Assembly (NCBI GenBank): GCA_049969495.1
Contig: JBMFOT010000057.1
Location: 1-22,027 of the forward strand
From: HRBIN16 sp049969495
GTDB taxonomy: Bacteria > Armatimonadota > HRBIN16
DNA: 22,027 nucleotides
Direction: 5' to 3'
This document shows positions 21,805 through 22,027 of this stretch, one piece after another; position 1 is the stretch's first letter; each line of letters starts with the position of its first letter. Below the pieces are notes generated by a model that was not told where the DNA came from, did no database searches, and saw nothing but the letters and a program-made list of their open reading frames with translations. The position numbers were made by a program, and so were the translations under genes.

Positions 21805-22027
21805 TTACATTACCGATTCCCATGCCCAGTTTTCGCAAAGCACTTCCGCCTGCTCGAGCACCGTCTGGGTCGCCTTCTCCTGCTTATCGGGAGGATAGCC
21901 GTACTTGCGGAGAACCCGCTTCACCAGGCGGCGAAGATGGGCGCGCGCGTTCTCCCGCTCGATCCAGTCGATGGTAACGTTGCGCCGCACTGTGTCGACC
22001 AGCTCGCGAGCGATCTGCTGAAGCGTT
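21805..22027 (-). CDS. hsdR: C-terminal end of type I restriction enzyme subunit HsdR (partial)
   Basis: The frame enters from the right edge and runs TLQQIARELVDTVRRNVTID, then WIERENARAHLRRLVKRVLR and KYGYPPDKQEKATQTVLEQA, then EVLCENWAWESVM and TAA at 21807-21805. This is the characteristic C-terminal helical domain (DUF3387-type) of type I restriction endonuclease R subunits: the NVTIDW, KRxLRKYGYPPDKQEKA and VLEQAEVLC segments are well conserved in the family. About 74 residues are visible. HsdR is the translocase and nuclease of a restriction-modification complex; whether hsdM and hsdS lie beyond the edge cannot be seen. Confidence 0.85.
   Translation of the reverse strand, partial: TLQQIARELVDTVRRNVTIDWIERENARAHLRRLVKRVLRKYGYPPDKQEKATQTVLEQAEVLCENWAWESVM

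Noticed and set aside
21566..21838. Minus-strand frame of 90 codons between hsdR and the transposase remnant
   Set aside because: It overlaps the end of hsdR in another frame, has low-complexity basic content and no recognisable motif.
1..22027. CRISPR array
   Set aside because: No regularly spaced direct repeats were seen on either strand.

Overview
The window looks like chromosomal DNA of a GC-rich, free-living bacterium. The best guess is a thermophilic or environmental member of Armatimonadota. This is an inference from the mix of secreted proteins with dockerin-like tails, unusual glycoside hydrolases, pyruvate:ferredoxin oxidoreductase, and many short GC-rich intergenic repeats. No rRNA or taxonomic marker is present, so the assignment is tentative.

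Layout. 1-77 is the 3' end of a dockerin-tailed protein. 78-250 holds GC-rich palindromic repeats. 251-823 is a promoter, a cyclic-di-GMP-I riboswitch and a short gene for the flagellar anti-sigma factor FlgM. Facing it are pyruvate:ferredoxin oxidoreductase (1991-5560, minus) and a dihydroorotate-dehydrogenase-like flavoprotein (916-1914, minus), with an attenuator-like hairpin between them. 5793-8997 is a carbohydrate ABC importer operon with a binding protein and two permeases but no ATPase; the binding protein has no visible signal peptide. A secreted dockerin-tailed protein (9001-10302, minus) converges on it. A NAGPA-type phosphodiester glycosidase (10527-11318) is bracketed by inverted copies of a short repeat.

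11612-13872 encodes a ribose/galactose-type dual ABC ATPase followed, nearly without gaps, by a HepT/MntA toxin-antitoxin pair with intact catalytic motifs. A possible small gene and tRNA-Thr(UGU) lie on the minus strand at 13823-14169. 14313-17329 holds a large exported GH-A-type glycosidase and a possible 45-residue gene. 17341-17901 carries nikR (minus) with its own promoter, divergent from a GHL10-type hydrolase gene. That gene overlaps tail to tail with a GT4 glycosyltransferase gene, which in turn overlaps a ppx/gppA gene. The right edge holds a decayed transposase start and the C-terminus of a type I restriction HsdR subunit.

Together the genes suggest a heterotroph that degrades and imports carbohydrate, ferments or respires through ferredoxin, and is motile. 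The most interesting feature is the c-di-GMP riboswitch directly upstream of flgM, which would tie the second messenger for sessile growth to the flagellar sigma-28 checkpoint. Several gene ends appear to have been rewritten by invading short repeats.
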